This document shows positions 60,286 through 61,692 of a stretch of 61,692 bases of DNA, in pieces. The DNA is taken from the NCBI GenBank assembly GCA_964565715.1, contig CAZMGG010000016.1, forward strand, positions 1 through 61,692, given 5' to 3'. Each line of letters opens with the position of its first letter. Position 1 is the stretch's first letter. Below the pieces are notes generated by a model. That model saw nothing but the letters and a program-made list of their open reading frames with translations, ran no database searches and was not told where the DNA came from. The DNA is from CAZMGG01 sp964565715 (GTDB lineage Bacteria > Planctomycetota > UBA1135 > UBA2386). The translations under genes were made by a program, and so were the position numbers.

Positions 60286-61680
60286 TCAGGATCCCAGGGT
60301 CGCCGTCGCCGCGGCGCTGACCACCGCGCCGAGCGTGTTGGCCGGCGGATCGAGCGCCAGCGCCTGCACGTGCATCCGCGCCCCGGACAGGGCCGGCTGG
60401 TTCGGCAGGGCGAGGCTCCAGCTCGCCGTGCCGCCGCTCCCCAGCACCAGGGTCGACGCGTCCGCCGACACCCGCATCAGGCAGCCCGGGGCGCCGAGCC
60501 CGCCCAGGGCGAACGGCAGCGGCCCGAACGCCGACATTGTGCTGCTGAGCCCGACCACCACGAACGCCACCTGCGGTGCGGGCAGGTTGCCGAACTGCAC
60601 CGCCATCGTCTGGCCGAGCCGCGGCAGCGCCGTCGCGGTGTTGCTGATCGTGCCGCTGCTGCCCGGACAACCCGCGCCCAGCGCCGCATAGGCCGCCGGC
60701 ACCGCGCCCTGGAACTCCCACGTCTCCGGATAGTGCGTCTGCAGGTTGCCGTGCGAGCCGCCATACAAGACGCACACCCCGCGGCCGAGGTCGAAGCCGA
60801 GCTGCGCCCCGCTGCGCGACGACGGCGTGCCGGTCGACACCCGCGTCCAGGCGCTGCCGTTGTACTCCCACGTCTCGGTCGAGAAGGTGCCGTTCGGCGT
60901 GCGGCCGCCGTGCAGCACGCACACGCCCCGGCCCTGGTCGTAGACCATCCGCGCGTTCATCACGCCGAGCCCCGGCGTGCTGGTCGGCCCGGGGCCGACG
61001 CCGGCGGTGCGGTCGCTCCAGTCGATGCCGTTGTACTCCCAGGTCTTCTGGTCCGGCGCGCCGAAGAAGCTGGTGCCGCCGGTCAGCACGCACACCGCGC
61101 GGCCGATGTCGTAGCACATGCTCGAATACTCGGCCTCGGCCGGCGCGTTCGCCGTGGTCACCCGCGTCCAGGCGCTGCCGTTCCACTCCCAGGTCTCGAG
61201 CTGGGTGCGCGGCAGGTTGGGGTTGGTGGTGCCGCCGTAGAGCACGGTGCGCGAGCGGGCGATGTCGTAGGCCATGACGTGGCCGAGCCGCGCGCTGGGC
61301 GAGCCGCCGGGGGGCGTGACGTCGGTCCAGTTGGCGCCGTCCCACTCCCAGGTGTCGTTCCGCAGCGTGCTGCCCTGGCCGCCGAACAGCACCGTCCGGC
61401 CGCGGGTCAGGTCGTGGCTCATGGCGAAGTCGCGGCGCCCGGGCGGCGTCGCGGCGGGGGTGGCCTGGCTCCAGTTGCTGCCGTCGTACAGCCAGGTGCC
61501 GTTCAGGGTCGGCCAGCCGCCGAACAGGATGGTGTGGTTGGCGGTGGCGTGGAACACCATGGCGCCATCGCGGACGTTGCCCGGGTTCTGGGCCGGGCTG
61601 CGCTGGGTCCAGGTCTGGGCCGCGACCGGCGTTGCGGTCAGCAGCAGGAGGGCGGGGAGGACGGTGGCGTGGTGGCGCAT
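60286..61680 (-). CDS. Secreted kelch-repeat protein with recurrent C-terminal domain
   Basis: 464 residues with a signal peptide to about residue 22 (PVAAQ). About six kelch-type blades repeat the pattern (V)LFGG...TWEWDGxxW (for example TVLFGGQGSTLRNDTWEWDG, CVLYGGSHGN, TWEFQG), forming a beta-propeller. From about residue 335 the C-terminal domain (ALGAGCPGSSG, LGQTMAVQFGNLP, GAPGCLMRVSAD) is the same type as in the protease at 5562-7073. It is probably a surface binding protein. The ATG lies 13 bases from the window end, so its promoter is not in view. Confidence 0.83.
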   Translation of the reverse strand: MRHHATVLPALLLLTATPVAAQTWTQRSPAQNPGNVRDGAMVFHATANHTILFGGWPTLNGTWLYDGSNWSQATPAATPPGRRDFAMSHDLTRGRTVLFGGQGSTLRNDTWEWDGANWTDVTPPGGSPSARLGHVMAYDIARSRTVLYGGTTNPNLPRTQLETWEWNGSAWTRVTTANAPAEAEYSSMCYDIGRAVCVLTGGTSFFGAPDQKTWEYNGIDWSDRTAGVGPGPTSTPGLGVMNARMVYDQGRGVCVLHGGRTPNGTFSTETWEYNGSAWTRVSTGTPSSRSGAQLGFDLGRGVCVLYGGSHGNLQTHYPETWEFQGAVPAAYAALGAGCPGSSGTISNTATALPRLGQTMAVQFGNLPAPQVAFVVVGLSSTMSAFGPLPFALGGLGAPGCLMRVSADASTLVLGSGGTASWSLALPNQPALSGARMHVQALALDPPANTLGAVVSAAATATLGS

Positions 61681-61692
61681 GGCGGCTCCGGC

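Noticed and set aside
56696..61345. A minus-strand open frame of about 1550 codons opposite the glycosidase-like and aldehyde dehydrogenase genes.
   Set aside because: Composition is typical of antisense frames in high-GC DNA. The overlapping plus-strand genes have clear families.

Overview
The window is a GC-rich, gene-dense piece of a bacterial genome, most likely a Planctomycetota metagenome-assembled contig. The taxonomic call is inference. It rests on a ThuA plus DUF1080 fusion, several secreted proteins sharing repeated C-terminal domains, HEAT-repeat exported proteins, a double-length UvrA and many overlapping stop/start codons. A run of ten N inside uvrA marks a scaffold join, and the sequence just after it looks foreign (trehalose-synthase-like), so that spot is probably misassembled. 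No tRNA, rRNA, CRISPR array, transposase or integrase was seen, and no stretch over 300 bases lacks a gene.

Layout. 1-7.4 kb: end of a type III polyketide synthase, a sigma-54 response regulator overlapping a ThuA/DUF1080 protein, a D,D-carboxypeptidase with an inositol-phosphatase-family enzyme, and a secreted trypsin-like protease. 7.5-18.1 kb: a repair-flavoured operon of tandem uvrA, an XPB-type helicase, an XPB-associated partner and a CorA transporter, all overlapping by 1-4 bases. 18.2-23.5 kb: a secreted protein, then a predicted two-selenocysteine protein (thioredoxin-like domain fused to an MsrA-like domain) overlapping thiE, a degenerate signal-peptidase-like protein, thiL and tsaE. 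23.5-31.9 kb: an ECF sigma factor with a probable membrane anti-sigma partner, a TolC-like protein, a HEAT-repeat protein and a CCA-adding-type enzyme. 32-35.8 kb (minus strand): dxr, rseP and a UbiA-family prenyltransferase. 35.9-41.9 kb: a NUDIX hydrolase, purM, a TPR protein, a hydrolase-like protein and a membrane spermidine-synthase-like protein. 41.9-46.2 kb (minus): two paralogous exported HEAT proteins. 46.5-54.1 kb: an inositol-phosphatase-family gene, then a run with galE, lipoproteins, DUF366, a flippase-like protein, a PfkB kinase and a SirB1-type protein. 54.1-61.7 kb: two lipoproteins, three secreted proteins, an aldehyde dehydrogenase and a 33-residue membrane peptide.

The most notable object is the selenoprotein at 19893-20963. 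Two in-frame TGA codons sit exactly at the catalytic positions of a VPGUxTC thioredoxin-like motif and an MsrA-type UFW motif. Each is followed by a perfect inverted repeat suited to a bacterial SECIS element. Standard annotation would break this gene into three pieces. The tandem uvrA-XPB-partner operon is second. At a broader scale, many operon-leading genes carry a TAnnnT-like hexamer 6-10 bases before the start codon and no clear Shine-Dalgarno sequence, suggesting common leaderless transcription.
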